The notes: generated from the letters alone by a model not told the origin. A DNA stretch of 64,000 bases from Thioclava electrotropha (GCF_002085925.2 NZ_CP053562.1:3299501-3363500); one strand, 5' to 3'. Numbered from the stretch's first letter, positions 1 through 9,159 are shown. Translations and numbers: made by a program.

Positions 1-1260
1 GAGCAACACGCTCAGCGTGGCCTGGTCGGCCGGATCTGGGGCTTTAACGGAGACCTTGAACTCGGTCGCCTCGCCCGCCTTGTTGCGCAGCCGCAGCGTG
101 TAGATGTTGCGGATCGCGCCAGAGGGCTCCACCACGAAGAGCGGATCGCGGTTCGGCGTCACGTTGAAGTCGATGGGCGAGCGCATGAACAGCGCGACCA
201 CCAGACCGATGCCGATCAGCGACCACATCGAGAAGTAGAGGATCGTGCGCGGGCGCATGATGTGCTTCCAGACATTGATGACCGGATTGCCCGAGCGCTC
301 GTTCGCCTCGTCCTTCAGCGCCATGTAGCCGATGAGGCCGCGCGGCTTGCCGATCTTGTCCATCATCTCGTTGCAGGCGTCGATGCACAGGCCGCAGGTG
401 ATGCATTCGAGCTGCTGGCCGTCGCGGATATCGATGCCCATCGGGCAGACGTTGAAGCAGGCCATGCAATCGATGCAGTCGCCCTGCGTCGGATCGTGCT
501 GGCCCTTCTTGAGCTTGCCGCGCGGCTCGCCGCGCCATTCGCGATAGGCGATGGTGATCGTGTCTTCGTCCATCATCGCCGCCTGAATGCGCGGCCACGG
601 GCAGGCGTAGATGCAGATCTGTTCGCGGGCGAAGCCGCCGAAGGCGAAGGTCGTGAGCGTCGCCACCGCGATCGTCGTATAGGCGATCGGCGAGGCGGTG
701 CCGTGGAACAGATCGGTCAGCAGCGTCGGCGCATCGGTGAAGTAGAACACCCAGGCCCCGCCGGTCGCGACGCCGATCAGCAGCCAGAGCACCCATTTCG
801 TGATGCGCTTGCGGAATTTCTCGGCGTTCCATTTCTGACGCAGCAGGCGGATACGCGCGTTGCGGTCGCCCTCGACCCAACGCTCGACGAGGATGAACAG
901 GTCGGTCCAGACGGTCTGCGGGCAGGCATAGCCGCACCAGACGCGCCCCAGTGCCGAGGTGAACAGGAACAGGCCAAGGCCGGCCATGATCAGAAGGCCC
1001 GCGACGAAGTAGAATTCATGGGGCCAGATTTCGATCATGAAGAAGAAGAACCGGCGGTTCGCGAGGTCCAGAAGCACTGCCTGATCGGGCAGTTCCGGGC
1101 CACGATCCCAGCGAATCCACGGCGTGATGTAATAGATGCCAAGCATCACCGCCATCAGCACCCATTTCAGGTTGCGGAACTGGCCGTGCACGCGGCGCGG
1201 AAAGATCGGCTCGCGGGCGGCGTAAAGCGGCGGGGGATCGACTGGTTCGGTGGAGCTCAC
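1..1260 (-). CDS. ccoG: CcoG (RdxA/FixG) cbb3 oxidase assembly ferredoxin, C-terminus cut by window edge
   Basis: Membrane polyferredoxin that, in its family, reduces copper for assembly of the CuB centre of cbb3 oxidase. The first 420 residues are in the window; the family is about 470-490 aa long, so the C-terminal domain lies beyond position 1. Visible features are several hydrophobic helices, the motif WCGYACPQTVW, and two ferredoxin-type clusters (CIDCMACFNVCPMGID and CITCGLCIDACNEMMD). The GTG start at 1260 is chosen because GGAGAG lies just upstream; the ATG at 1276 is out of frame. A perfect FnrL box lies about 70 bp upstream. It is separated from ccoNOQP by a LysR gene, whereas ccoGHIS usually follows ccoP directly. 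Family assignment is very secure. Confidence 0.95.
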   Translation of the reverse strand, partial: MSSTEPVDPPPLYAAREPIFPRRVHGQFRNLKWVLMAVMLGIYYITPWIRWDRGPELPDQAVLLDLANRRFFFFMIEIWPHEFYFVAGLLIMAGLGLFLFTSALGRVWCGYACPQTVWTDLFILVERWVEGDRNARIRLLRQKWNAEKFRKRITKWVLWLLIGVATGGAWVFYFTDAPTLLTDLFHGTASPIAYTTIAVATLTTFAFGGFAREQICIYACPWPRIQAAMMDEDTITIAYREWRGEPRGKLKKGQHDPTQGDCIDCMACFNVCPMGIDIRDGQQLECITCGLCIDACNEMMDKIGKPRGLIGYMALKDEANERSGNPVINVWKHIMRPRTILYFSMWSLIGIGLVVALFMRSPIDFNVTPNRDPLFVVEPSGAIRNIYTLRLRNKAGEATEFKVSVKAPDPADQATLSVLL

Positions 1261-1326
1261 GACTCTCTCCGTTCATATATTTCTCTGCGTCACAGGCTCT
1301 TCTGGTATGACACAGTCGTGAAGGCT

Positions 1327-1340
1327 TTGACCTGCGTCAA
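1327..1340 (-). promoter_or_regulatory. FnrL box upstream of ccoG
   Basis: TTGACCTGCGTCAA is a perfect match to the FNR/FnrL palindrome TTGAY-N4-RTCAA. Its centre is about 73 nt upstream of the ccoG GTG. Activation from -41.5 would put the transcription start about 30 nt before the gene. Low-oxygen induction by FnrL, encoded at 8413-9159, is inferred. Confidence 0.85.
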
Positions 1341-1384
1341 AAAGACAGGTCTGCCATACAGGAAATCTTCACTGGTTGGTATTT

Positions 1385-2278
1385 TTACTGGTCACCGGCA
1401 TGCGCCGCTTGCTTGAAGAGCCAAGACATGAACTGGCGTAGCGCCGGTCGCCTCACGCCCGGTCGCGTAACCGTGTAATAGCCTTTTTCCTCGCTGTCTT
1501 CAAACAGAAGCCGCAACCGTCCGGCCGCAATATCGCCTGCGACCCAGACCAGCGCGGTCACCGCGACCCCCTGCCCGCCGCGAGCCGCTTCGAGCAAAAG
1601 GTTCCCCGGCATCACGGTGAGGCTTTTGGCCTGATCCTGCGTGACGCCATGGCGCGCGAACCAGTCGGTCGACTCGGAGGTGCCGAGCTCTTGCAGCCAC
1701 GGCAGGCCGCGCAAATCCGCCGGACAATCATACCGCCCCTCCCCCACCAGCGCAGGCGCCGCGACCACGACGATGGGCGAGCGCACCAGAAGGCGCGACT
1801 CGAGGCCGGGCCAGTCCCCCGATCCGTAGCGCAGCGCCATCTCGACCCCGCCCGGCGCAAGCGTGGAGACGGTCGCCGAAGGGTCGATAGTCAGACCGAT
1901 CTCGGGATGGGCTTCGCGAAAATCCGGCAGCCGGGGCAACAGCCAGGCCGAGGCGAAGCTTGGCGTGGTGGAGATTTGCAGCGGGCGGGAGTCGGCGGTG
2001 TCGCTCAGCGAAGCGACCGCTTCGGCAATCGTTCCGAACCCGTCGCGCAGCGCCTGCGCAAGGCGTTGGCCATCGGGCGTCAGCGCAGGCCGCGGGCCCG
2101 ACCGGTCGACAAGCGTCACACCGAGCCGCTCTTCGAGCCCCCGCAACTGCTGACTGACGGCCGCGTGCGACACGTTGAGCGCACGCCCCGCCTGAGCCAC
2201 CGACCCGGAGTCGGCAAACGCCGAAAAGGCCCGCAGCGCGGTCAGGGAGGGAAGGGTTCGCCAGTCCATATCTGTCAC
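1385..2278 (-). CDS. LysR-family transcriptional regulator (GcvA-like)
   Basis: Standard-length LysR regulator (297 aa). It has an N-terminal winged helix-turn-helix (about residues 10-65, including ALNVSHAAVSQQLRGLEERLG) and a C-terminal periplasmic-binding-like effector domain. The N-terminal style (LPSLTALRAFSAFADSGSV) is that of the GcvA/AmpR subgroup. It lies between ccoG and ccoP but has no evident link to respiration. A 54-aa gene at 2370 is transcribed divergently, and LysR proteins often control the divergent neighbour. An inverted repeat lies about 20 bp before the start. The effector is unknown. A second in-frame ATG at 2269 is an alternative start. Confidence 0.9.
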   Translation of the reverse strand: MTDMDWRTLPSLTALRAFSAFADSGSVAQAGRALNVSHAAVSQQLRGLEERLGVTLVDRSGPRPALTPDGQRLAQALRDGFGTIAEAVASLSDTADSRPLQISTTPSFASAWLLPRLPDFREAHPEIGLTIDPSATVSTLAPGGVEMALRYGSGDWPGLESRLLVRSPIVVVAAPALVGEGRYDCPADLRGLPWLQELGTSESTDWFARHGVTQDQAKSLTVMPGNLLLEAARGGQGVAVTALVWVAGDIAAGRLRLLFEDSEEKGYYTVTRPGVRRPALRQFMSWLFKQAAHAGDQ

Positions 2279-2293
2279 CTCACCTTACATGTT

Positions 2294-2304
2294 GGAAAGT
2301 TTCC
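2294..2304. promoter_or_regulatory. Candidate LysR operator (GGAAAGTTTCC)
   Basis: An 11-bp perfect palindrome (GGAAA-G-TTTCC) lies in the 91-bp gap between the LysR start and the divergent small gene. A second imperfect dyad, GAAT-N5-ATTC, lies at 2323-2335. Either could be the autoregulatory or target operator. The sequence symmetry is seen; the function is inferred. Confidence 0.4.
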
Positions 2305-2369
2305 TGAGTCGCATCTTCGCGCGAATAACGCATTCTGACCAGAGTTGACCCGCCTTCAGGAGATCAGAC

Positions 2370-2534
2370 ATGAAAGATAGAGTTACACCCGACACGCTGA
2401 TGCTGTTCGCCCGCATGAACCTCCATCCGCCGCAAAGCAACTGGCCGCACCTGCCGGACCCGATAGACTCGCGCAAGCGCCATCGCGCACCGCGTCCCTC
2501 ACTGCGCCAACGTTTGCGGGAGATGTGGAAATGA
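2370..2534 (+). CDS. Small basic hypothetical protein (54 aa), divergent from LysR
   Basis: A 54-codon frame starting MKDRVTPDTLMLFARMNLH and ending QRLREMWK. It has a good ribosome-binding site (CAGGAGA, about 7 nt before the ATG). The product is basic, with many Arg and Pro residues, no transmembrane segment and no cysteine. No family was recognised. It is divergent from the LysR gene and shares its promoter region, so it may be that regulator's target. The start, Shine-Dalgarno and bidirectional arrangement support a real gene, but coding evidence from so short a frame is limited. Confidence 0.5.
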   Translation: MKDRVTPDTLMLFARMNLHPPQSNWPHLPDPIDSRKRHRAPRPSLRQRLREMWK

Positions 2535-2702
2535 TCGGGATCTGGGCGCAGAGCTTCACGATCGCCACGGGCCTCGATCAGCGCCCCGGCCCACCGGCGG
2601 CCCGCTCGCATCGGCGTTCACATCGGCGTGCAAAGACAAGCGCGGAGCTTGTTTTGCCCAAAGATGACCCCAAGATAGACGACAGGTAACCCTCGACAAA
2701 CG
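2535..2702. other. Intergenic tail between small gene and ccoP terminator
   Basis: The gap from 2535 to the end of ccoP at 2829 is about 295 bp. Apart from the hairpin at 2703-2728, no convincing gene or motif was seen. Short open frames here lack ribosome-binding sites. Confidence 0.5.
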
Positions 2703-2728
2703 AGAGGGCCCCGCGACGGGGGCCCTCT
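2703..2728 (-). terminator. Hairpin downstream of ccoP
   Basis: A perfect 10-bp GC-rich stem (AGAGGGCCCC / GGGGCCCTCT) with a 6-nt loop lies about 100 bp beyond the ccoP stop codon. In the minus direction it is followed by CGTTTGTC, a weak U-tract. It probably ends the ccoNOQP transcript or protects its 3' end. Confidence 0.5.
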
Positions 2729-2828
2729 GAAATTGGGCACCGGCACCCCCAGGAAACGCGCGAACAGGACGGGGTGCCGGTGCGACCCGCCAGACCAAAG
2801 CCCCGCGGGATCTCTGTATTTTCGACCG

Positions 2829-3713
2829 TTACTGGCCGCCGCCCAAGCTGTGAACGTAAGCCGCCACGGCGCGGATATCCGCTTCCGACAGACGCTCGTT
2901 CCAGTTCGGCATAACGCCAAAGCGGGCGTTGGTGACCGTGTAGGTCAGCGTGTCCACATCCCCACCGTAAAGCCAGACGGCGTCGGTCAGGTTGGGCGCA
3001 CCCTGCATCTGGTCGCCGGTGCCATCTTCGGCATGGCAGGCCGAGCAGTTGTCCATGAAGACGGTCTCGCCTTCAGTGGCCATTGCTTCGTCATGGTCCT
3101 GACCCGAGATCTTGCGGACGTATTGCACGACCTGATCGATCTGCGCGGGCTCGAGAAGCTCGTCCGTGCCGAAAGCGGGCATTTGCGAGTAACGTGCCTC
3201 GCCATCCGGGTCCGTCTCGTTGCGGATGCCGTGCGTGACGGTGAAATGGATGTCCTCCATCGTGCCGCCCCACAGCCATGCGCTGTCGAGAAGGTTCGGA
3301 TAGCCCAGCTTCGAGTTGCCGCCCGCACCCGCACCGTGGCACTGCGCGCACCAGGTCCGGAACACGGCCGCACCGGCGTTCTGGGTGTAGTTGTTCAGCT
3401 CGGGATCGCTCGAAATCTGGTCGAGATCGACCGAGACGAGCTTCTCCTGGATCGGCTTGTTCGCCGCGGCGAACTTGTCGATATCGGCCTGTACATTCGC
3501 GCGGGTCGACGAGCCCATGATCCCCGGCGTCGCGCCGGACTTGAAGATCGGCCATGCCGGCATCGCGATCGAGTAACCGATCCCCCAGATGATGCAGGCA
3601 TAGAAGGTCCACAGCCACCATTTGGGCAGCGGATTGTTGTATTCCTCGATGCCGTCCCACTGGTGACCCGTGGTCTCGACCTCGTGCTTGTGCTTGCTTG
3701 GTCTCTTGCTCAT
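2829..3713 (-). CDS. ccoP: cbb3 cytochrome c oxidase subunit III, di-heme CcoP
   Basis: Membrane-anchored di-heme cytochrome c that passes electrons from soluble cytochromes to CcoO/CcoN. One N-terminal membrane helix (about residues 31-55, within [20 protein letters not shown]) is followed by two c-type heme domains, with CAQCH near residue 122 and CSACH near residue 223, each with later Met candidates as axial ligand. The length of 294 aa is normal. The ATG at 3713 is preferred (MSKRPSK, as in related CcoP, with GGAG just upstream). A GTG three codons earlier is possible. Last gene of the ccoNOQP operon. Confidence 0.97.
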   Translation of the reverse strand: MSKRPSKHKHEVETTGHQWDGIEEYNNPLPKWWLWTFYACIIWGIGYSIAMPAWPIFKSGATPGIMGSSTRANVQADIDKFAAANKPIQEKLVSVDLDQISSDPELNNYTQNAGAAVFRTWCAQCHGAGAGGNSKLGYPNLLDSAWLWGGTMEDIHFTVTHGIRNETDPDGEARYSQMPAFGTDELLEPAQIDQVVQYVRKISGQDHDEAMATEGETVFMDNCSACHAEDGTGDQMQGAPNLTDAVWLYGGDVDTLTYTVTNARFGVMPNWNERLSEADIRAVAAYVHSLGGGQ

Positions 3714-3744
3714 TTTCTCCACGCCTCCTTACAACGTGGCGCCG

Positions 3745-3945
3745 TCAGTCCTTGGAGGACCGGCTTTCGCCGGCCTCCGAGGCATTGGCGGGTTTGTCTT
3801 CGTGCCGGAACGGGATCTCGGACGTATCTTCGTAGGTCTTGCGAGACCCGGGCCGGAAGACCCAGGCCACGACGGCCAGGAAGAAGACGAACATGAAGAT
3901 CAGAAACCAGCTGTCCGCGAATTCCCTGAAGATGTGATAGTCCAT
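3745..3945 (-). CDS. ccoQ: cbb3 oxidase subunit CcoQ
   Basis: Small single-helix subunit (66 aa) that stabilises the cbb3 complex. It has a short N-terminal stretch (MDYHIFREFADSW), one hydrophobic helix of about 20 residues (FLIFMFVFFLAVVAWVF), then a cytoplasmic tail with FRPGSRKTYEDTSEIPF, typical of CcoQ in Rhodobacterales. It lies between ccoO and ccoP with short gaps, in the canonical operon order. Confidence 0.95.
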   Translation of the reverse strand: MDYHIFREFADSWFLIFMFVFFLAVVAWVFRPGSRKTYEDTSEIPFRHEDKPANASEAGESRSSKD

Positions 3946-3958
3946 TGATCAGCTCCCC

Positions 3959-4687
3959 TTACCGGCTGGCCACGGGTTCGAAGGTCGAGAAATCGACCAT
4001 GGTGCCGAGCACCTGCAGATAGGCGACGAGTGCGTCCATCTCGGAAATGCCCGGGCGACCGTCGAAGTTACGGACGTTCGTCGCGTTGGGATAACGCTCC
4101 ATCAGCCCGTCGTAGTCGCTCATCGGATCGGCCTGAGCGGCAAAGTCCGCCTTGGCGTTCTCGATCATGTCCGAAGTATAGGGCACGCCCACCATCGCAT
4201 CGGTCGAGAGCCGCTCGTCGATATGCGCGGGATCGACCATGCGATTGAGCAGGAAGCCGTATTTCGGCATCACCGATTCCGGCACGACCGACTGCGGATT
4301 GGTCAAGTGATCCACATGCCAGGCGTCCGAGTAGCGGCCGCCGACGCGGGCGAGGTCGGGCCCCGTCCGCTTCGAGCCCCACTGGAACGGGTGGTCGTAT
4401 TGCGACTCCGCTGCCAGCGAGTAATGGCCGTAACGCTCCACTTCGTCGCGCATCGGGCGGATCATCTGCGAGTGGCAGACATAGCAGCCCTCGCGGATGT
4501 AGATATCGCGCCCGGTGAGCTCCAGCGGCGTGTAGGGCCGCACCCCTTCGACGTCCTCGATGGTGTTTTCGAGGTAGAAGAGCGGTGCGATCTCCACGAT
4601 GCCGCCGATCGTGACGACCAGGAAGGCGAAGATCAGCAGGAGCGTGGCGTTCTTTTCAAGAACACTGTGCTTGTCGAGAAGTCCCAT
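3959..4687 (-). CDS. ccoO: cbb3 oxidase subunit II, mono-heme CcoO
   Basis: Membrane-anchored monoheme cytochrome c of the cbb3 oxidase (242 aa). An N-terminal helix ([20 protein letters not shown]) is followed by the heme motif [11 protein letters not shown] near residue 68. The C-terminal half continues as the CcoO periplasmic domain, ending [14 protein letters not shown]. It starts 12 bp after ccoN and ends 13 bp before ccoQ. The length and order are normal. Confidence 0.97.
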   Translation of the reverse strand: MGLLDKHSVLEKNATLLLIFAFLVVTIGGIVEIAPLFYLENTIEDVEGVRPYTPLELTGRDIYIREGCYVCHSQMIRPMRDEVERYGHYSLAAESQYDHPFQWGSKRTGPDLARVGGRYSDAWHVDHLTNPQSVVPESVMPKYGFLLNRMVDPAHIDERLSTDAMVGVPYTSDMIENAKADFAAQADPMSDYDGLMERYPNATNVRNFDGRPGISEMDALVAYLQVLGTMVDFSTFEPVASR

Positions 4688-4699
4688 CTGTTCCTCTCC

Positions 4700-6304
4700 T
4701 TATTCAGCCGGCACGGCGGCAACCGAACGCGATTCCACGCGCGGCTGACGAGCGACGGTCATCCACAGATTGTAGGCCATGATGATGCCACCCGTGAGGT
4801 AGAGCACACCGCCCAGACCACGGACCACGAACATCGGATGCATGGCGGCCACGGTGTCGGCAAAGGCGTTCACGAGGAAGCCTTGGCTGTCCACTTCGCG
4901 CCACATCAGGCCCTGCATGATCCCGGCGACCCACATCGAAGCGGCATAGAGCACGATCCCGATGGTGGAGAGCCAGAAGTGCCAGCTGACCAATTTCAGC
5001 GAGTAGAGCCCTTCACGCGCCCACAGACGCGGCACGAGGAAGTAGAGCATGCCGAAGGTGATCATGCCGTTCCAGCCGAGCGCACCCGAGTGCACGTGAC
5101 CGATCGTCCAGTCGGTGTAGTGCGACAGCGAGTTCACCGCCTTGATCGACATCATCGGGCCTTCGAAGGTCGACATGCCGTAGAAGCCGACCGACACCAC
5201 CATCATGCGGATGATCGGATCGGTGCGCAGCTTGTCCCATGCGCCCGAGAGCGTCATCAGACCGTTGATCATGCCACCCCAGGAGGGCATCCACAGGATC
5301 ACCGAGAAGGTCATGCCCAGCGTCGAGGCCCAGTCGGGCAGCGCCGTGTAGTGCAGGTGGTGCGGACCGGCCCAGATATACAGGAAGATCAGCGCCCAGA
5401 AGTGCACGATCGACAGCTTGTAGGAGTAGACCGGACGTTCAGCCTGCTTCGGCACGAAGTAATACATCATGCCCAGGAAGCCTGCGGTCAGGAAGAAGCC
5501 CACCGCGTTGTGGCCGTACCACCACTGCGTCATCGCGTCCTGCACGCCCGAGAAGACCTGAACCGACTTCGAACCGAAGAACGAGACCGGGATCGACAGG
5601 TTGTTCACGATGTGCAGCATCGCGATGGTCACGATGAAGGACAGGTAGAACCAGTTGGCGACGTAGATATGGGGTTCCTTGCGCTTGAAGATCGTGCCGA
5701 GGAAGGCCAGCAGATAAGCGACCCAGACGATCGTCAGCCAGATGTCGACATACCATTCCGGCTCGGCATATTCCTTCGACTGCGTTGCGCCGAGGATGTA
5801 GCCGGTCGCAGCGAGCACGATGAACAGGTTATAGCCCCAGAACACGAACCAGCCGAGGCCGTTGCCACCGAACAGCCGCGCTGCCGAGGTGCGCTGCACC
5901 ACGTAGAACGACGATGCGATCAGCGCGTTGCCACCGAAAGCGAAAATCACCGCCGACGTGTGCAGCGGGCGCAGTTTGCCAAAGTTCAGATAGCCCTGTG
6001 CCCATTCGAAATTGAGCGCCGGATAGGCCAGCTGGAAGGCGATAATGACGGCGACCAGGAAGCCCACGACACCCCAGAAGGTCGTCGCGATCACCCCGGC
6101 GCGAACCACGCCGTCGAAATACTCGTTCTGAGCCACCGGCTGGCGGCTCCCCATGGTGCGAAGCACCCAGATGAATGCGATGGCCGCGGCCAGCATGACC
6201 TCGACTGCATTCACCTGATAGGCAAGATCGCGCGCGTAGCCGGCCGCAATGGCGGCCAGAACCGCCACAAGGCCAAGCGCGATCAGCTTGATATAATCCC
6301 ACAT
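4700..6304 (-). CDS. ccoN: cbb3 cytochrome c oxidase catalytic subunit CcoN
   Basis: Catalytic heme-copper subunit (534 aa, about 12 helices) that reduces O2 at high affinity. Conserved metal-binding segments are visible: [15 protein letters not shown] (low-spin heme), [25 protein letters not shown] (CuB histidines) and [15 protein letters not shown] (heme b and b3 ligands). It is the first gene of ccoNOQP. A perfect FnrL box (6409-6422) lies 105-118 nt upstream of the start, consistent with induction under low oxygen. Confidence 0.98.
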   Translation of the reverse strand: MWDYIKLIALGLVAVLAAIAAGYARDLAYQVNAVEVMLAAAIAFIWVLRTMGSRQPVAQNEYFDGVVRAGVIATTFWGVVGFLVAVIIAFQLAYPALNFEWAQGYLNFGKLRPLHTSAVIFAFGGNALIASSFYVVQRTSAARLFGGNGLGWFVFWGYNLFIVLAATGYILGATQSKEYAEPEWYVDIWLTIVWVAYLLAFLGTIFKRKEPHIYVANWFYLSFIVTIAMLHIVNNLSIPVSFFGSKSVQVFSGVQDAMTQWWYGHNAVGFFLTAGFLGMMYYFVPKQAERPVYSYKLSIVHFWALIFLYIWAGPHHLHYTALPDWASTLGMTFSVILWMPSWGGMINGLMTLSGAWDKLRTDPIIRMMVVSVGFYGMSTFEGPMMSIKAVNSLSHYTDWTIGHVHSGALGWNGMITFGMLYFLVPRLWAREGLYSLKLVSWHFWLSTIGIVLYAASMWVAGIMQGLMWREVDSQGFLVNAFADTVAAMHPMFVVRGLGGVLYLTGGIIMAYNLWMTVARQPRVESRSVAAVPAE

Positions 6305-6408
6305 TTTGTGCGTCCCTTCGTCTGGTCTGCCCCTGCGGCACCCTCGTAAACCGAGAATCCTCCTGGGCTTGACTGGAGTCCTTGTGGTCCGAGGGTATGC
6401 ACGATGCC

Positions 6409-6422
6409 TTGATCTGCATCAA
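6409..6422 (-). promoter_or_regulatory. FnrL box for ccoNOQP
   Basis: TTGATCTGCATCAA is a perfect FNR-type palindrome. It is the nearer of two boxes to ccoN, with its centre about 111 nt from the start codon. If used at -41.5, the leader would be about 70 nt. The target assignment is inferred from proximity. Confidence 0.85.
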
Positions 6423-6481
6423 ATGCTCGCGATCACAGTGCGCCATTCGGTCGCAGTTATGTGATATGACGGGCACGTCCC

Positions 6482-6495
6482 TTGATCCGCGTCAA
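6482..6495 (+). promoter_or_regulatory. FnrL box for the divergent usp gene
   Basis: TTGATCCGCGTCAA is a second perfect FNR-type palindrome in the same intergenic region, with its centre about 80 nt upstream of the usp ATG. Two boxes 73 bp apart between divergent genes suggest one box per promoter. Confidence 0.82.
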
Positions 6496-6567
6496 AGTGC
6501 GGCCGATCTCTTCGGGTTAGTCTCTGGTCTCACATGCTTATTCGCTTTTGGCGCAAGGACAGGACCC

Positions 6568-7407
6568 ATGGCTTACAAGACACTTCTCACGATCGTCACG
6601 GATCCCAAGGCGGCCGCGACACAGATCGATACCGCAGTGGCCGTCGCCCGGCGGCGCGACGCCCATCTCGACGTGCTCTGCCTCGGCGTGGACCGCACGC
6701 AGACCGGATATTACTACGCGGGCGCGACCGCCTTCGTGCAACAGGAAACGATGGACCGTGCGCAGGACGATGCGCGCAATGCCGAGACCGCGGTGCGCGC
6801 GCGGCTCGAAGCCGAAGATATCCGCTGGGGCGTCGATGCGGTCGTCTCGCAAATCGGCGCGATGCCGACCGTTGTCGGGCAACGCGCCCGCTTCGCCGAT
6901 CTGGTCGTGATGGGCCGCCCCTATGGCGAGGGCCGCGGGCCGGAAATCGAGGCCGCGGTCGAAGCCGCGCTCTTCGAGGGTCAGGTTCCGGTCGCGATCG
7001 TGCCCGACGGGTATAACGGCGACATGCCCGCCAAGCGCGTCGTTATCGCGTGGAATCAATCGCATGAGGCGATGCGTGCGGTCCGCGCCGCCCTGCCCGT
7101 TCTGAAATCCGCCGATCTGGTCGATATCACCGTGATCGACCCGCCCGCGCATGGGCCCGAGCGCTCCGATCCCGGCGGCCAACTCAGCCAGATGCTGGCG
7201 CGTCACGGCGTCCATGCTGAGGTGTCGGTGCTAGCCAAGACGATGCCGCGCGTGTCGGACGTGCTCAACCGTCATGTCAGCGACAGCGAAGCCGATGCGA
7301 TCGTGATGGGGGCTTACGGCCATTCGCGCTTCCGCGAAGCGATCTTGGGCGGGGCGACGCGCCACATGCTCGAGATGGCCGAGGTTCCGGTGATCATGGC
7401 GCACTGA
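6568..7407 (+). CDS. Tandem-domain universal stress protein (UspA family)
   Basis: A 279-aa protein with two Usp folds. The N-terminal domain (about 1-145) begins MAYKTLLTIVTDP and ends VPVAIVP. The C-terminal domain (about 155-279) begins KRVVIAWNQS and carries the ATP-binding signature GAYGHSRFREAILGGATR near its end. Tandem Usp proteins next to ccoN and FNR genes are common in Rhodobacterales and are linked to survival under low oxygen. The ATG at 6568 is chosen for the RBS AAGGACAGGA and the domain start; the frame is open further upstream but covers the promoter. A perfect FnrL box precedes it. Confidence 0.92.
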   Translation: MAYKTLLTIVTDPKAAATQIDTAVAVARRRDAHLDVLCLGVDRTQTGYYYAGATAFVQQETMDRAQDDARNAETAVRARLEAEDIRWGVDAVVSQIGAMPTVVGQRARFADLVVMGRPYGEGRGPEIEAAVEAALFEGQVPVAIVPDGYNGDMPAKRVVIAWNQSHEAMRAVRAALPVLKSADLVDITVIDPPAHGPERSDPGGQLSQMLARHGVHAEVSVLAKTMPRVSDVLNRHVSDSEADAIVMGAYGHSRFREAILGGATRHMLEMAEVPVIMAH

Positions 7408-7431
7408 GCGCGCCACCTTTCTGAACGGATG

Positions 7432-7456
7432 ACGGCGCCTCTCGGGGCGCCGTTTT
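7432..7456 (+). terminator. Rho-independent terminator after usp
   Basis: A perfect 8-bp stem (ACGGCGCC / GGCGCCGT) with a 6-nt loop, followed by TTTT, lies 25 bp after the usp stop codon. It abuts the 3' end of the convergent gene at 7456. Confidence 0.75.
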
Positions 7457-7824
7457 CATGACCCGAGGTCGGTCTTTATGCCCTTCGCCTTGCCGAGCTT
7501 GCGGCAATAGCTGGCCCAGTCGCGGAAGTCCTGCGAGAAGGCCGCCATCTTGCCGCGCCCACGCCAGTCGTCGAAGCTTTCACGCTGATGACCCGCCACC
7601 CAGATGGCGGCATCTGCGCGCCCTTCAGCCTCGGCCTGCTTGATCGCCGCGCCTCGCCAGATCATCCCCGCCCGGTCGAGCTTTTCCGCCCGCGCGGGAT
7701 CGGACATCATCGTGCCGACGCCGTGAAACAGGCCTGAGCATTGCGCCATGCTCTGCGACAATGGCTGTGCCACACTCAGGCCTGGAACGGCAACGAGGAA
7801 GAAACAAGTAAACAGGATACGCAT
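7456..7824 (-). CDS. Small exported protein of unknown function
   Basis: A 122-aa protein with a clear Sec signal peptide (MRILFTCFFLVAVPGLSVA, cleavage before QPLSQ). The mature part contains two cysteines (MAQCSGLFHG and ASYCRKLG) that could form a disulfide, and a His/Trp/Arg-rich middle. No family was recognised. It is divergent from a lipoprotein gene at 7987 across 162 bp. A periplasmic location is inferred from the signal peptide only. Confidence 0.75.
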   Translation of the reverse strand: MRILFTCFFLVAVPGLSVAQPLSQSMAQCSGLFHGVGTMMSDPARAEKLDRAGMIWRGAAIKQAEAEGRADAAIWVAGHQRESFDDWRGRGKMAAFSQDFRDWASYCRKLGKAKGIKTDLGS

Positions 7825-7986
7825 AAGACCTTCCTCGATGCTGCCTCCCCTTATTTACCTACCGACAGTGCCGAAACCGAGGCAGAACCCGCACGAATTC
7901 GCGACCTTGTCGCGACATCCCTGCCCTGCGCGGAACCCCGGTCGGGCTGACGGGTTGGCTGGTTAAATAAAGACCGGAGCCCCACA

Positions 7987-8400
7987 ATGACCCGCCGCAT
8001 CATCCTGCCCGCCCTTCTCGCCAGCCTCGCCCTGCTCGCCGCCTGTCAGGAGATGACGCCGAAACAAGACGGGGCGATGCCCAAGACGCTGCCGGAGGGC
8101 ATGGTCGGGCGCTGGGGGCTGACGAAGGCCGATTGCGACAGCTCACGCGATGACAACAAGGGGCTGATGGTGGTGAAGCCGGACAGCCTGCAATTCTACG
8201 AGTCGCAGGCCAAACTCGCCGAGATCGACAGCGCGACCGATCGCGTGGTGCGGGCGCGGTGGAATTTTACCGGTGAAGGAGAAAAATGGCAGCGCGACAT
8301 CGTGCTGACCCTGTCGAGTACGGGCATCTACCTCTCGCGTCAGGATATCACGCGGGACTCGATGAAGCCCCTCACCTATCGGCAGTGCGTGTCTCCCTGA
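7987..8400 (+). CDS. Small outer-membrane-type lipoprotein of unknown function
   Basis: A 137-aa protein with a lipoprotein signal peptide; the lipobox LLAAC places the lipidated Cys near residue 20. The mature domain (GRWGLTKADCDSS to TYRQCVSP) has two cysteines that could pair and a WNFTGEGEKWQRD strand pattern like small beta-barrel lipoproteins. The start is supported by CCGGAG about 9 nt upstream. It converges on fnrL with a 12-bp gap. Function unknown. Confidence 0.78.
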   Translation: MTRRIILPALLASLALLAACQEMTPKQDGAMPKTLPEGMVGRWGLTKADCDSSRDDNKGLMVVKPDSLQFYESQAKLAEIDSATDRVVRARWNFTGEGEKWQRDIVLTLSSTGIYLSRQDITRDSMKPLTYRQCVSP

Positions 8401-8412
8401 TCGGACGGATGC

Positions 8413-9159
8413 TCAGATGAGGAAACCGCCGTCGCTGTCATCGCCCGCTTCCAGCAGCAGCCGGTCCATATCCGGCACGGTGACATGGCGCTTGCCTTGC
8501 AGCTCGATCACCCCGTCGCGTTTCAGCGCGGACATCTGACGGCTCACCGTCTCGAGCGTCAGCCCGAGGTAATCGGCCATCGCCTCGCGCGTCAGCGGCA
8601 GATCGAACACCATCTGCCGGGCGCTGGGGCTCATGTTGATCGACGCATCGCGCCGCGCCACGATCGACAGCAGCGAGGCGATCTTCTCGCGCGCGGTCTT
8701 GCGGCCCAGAAGCAGCATCCATTCGCGCGCCGCGTCCAATTCGTCGAGCGTCATCTGCAACAGGCGCTGCGCGATATGGGGCGTGCGCTCCATCATCTCC
8801 TCGAAGGGCTTGCGGCGGAAGCAGCACATCAGAATGTCGGTGGTCGCGGTCACATTATAAGCGGCACGGTTGCGCCCGGGACGGCCCACGAAATCCGAAG
8901 GCAGCAAAAGGCCAACCATCTGCGTGCGCCCGTCCTCGAGCGTCTGCGTCAGAGTCGCGATGCCCGAGACGACCGAGGCCACGAAATCCATCTGGTCGCC
9001 GGCCCAGATAATCGTCTGGCCTGCCTCGAAACTCCGGTAATATTTGATCTTCTCAAGCTGTTCGAGCTCGTCTGCATCGCATCGTGCGCACACAGCGCGA
9101 TGTTGGATCGGGCAGTCTCCGCAGGCGAGCGAAGCAGGCTGAACGTCATCATGTGCCAT
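8413..9159 (-). CDS. fnrL: FnrL oxygen-responsive CRP/FNR regulator
   Basis: Global anaerobic regulator (248 aa). The N-terminal cysteines C13, C16 and C24 (LACGDCPIQHRAVCARC) with C112/C113 (DILMCCF) can ligate an O2-labile [4Fe-4S] cluster. A cyclic-nucleotide-binding-type beta-roll and dimer helix follow. The C-terminal HTH has E203, S206 and R207 in TLETVSRQM, the residues that read TTGAT half sites. Four such boxes lie in this window. Its start is only 11 bp from the box shared with hemN, so autoregulation, probably negative, is likely. Confidence 0.96.
   Translation of the reverse strand: MAHDDVQPASLACGDCPIQHRAVCARCDADELEQLEKIKYYRSFEAGQTIIWAGDQMDFVASVVSGIATLTQTLEDGRTQMVGLLLPSDFVGRPGRNRAAYNVTATTDILMCCFRRKPFEEMMERTPHIAQRLLQMTLDELDAAREWMLLLGRKTAREKIASLLSIVARRDASINMSPSARQMVFDLPLTREAMADYLGLTLETVSRQMSALKRDGVIELQGKRHVTVPDMDRLLLEAGDDSDGGFLI

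Noticed and set aside
4223..6349. A 708-codon plus-strand open frame
   Set aside because: Antisense to ccoO and ccoN, with shadow-type composition and no ribosome-binding site or domain.
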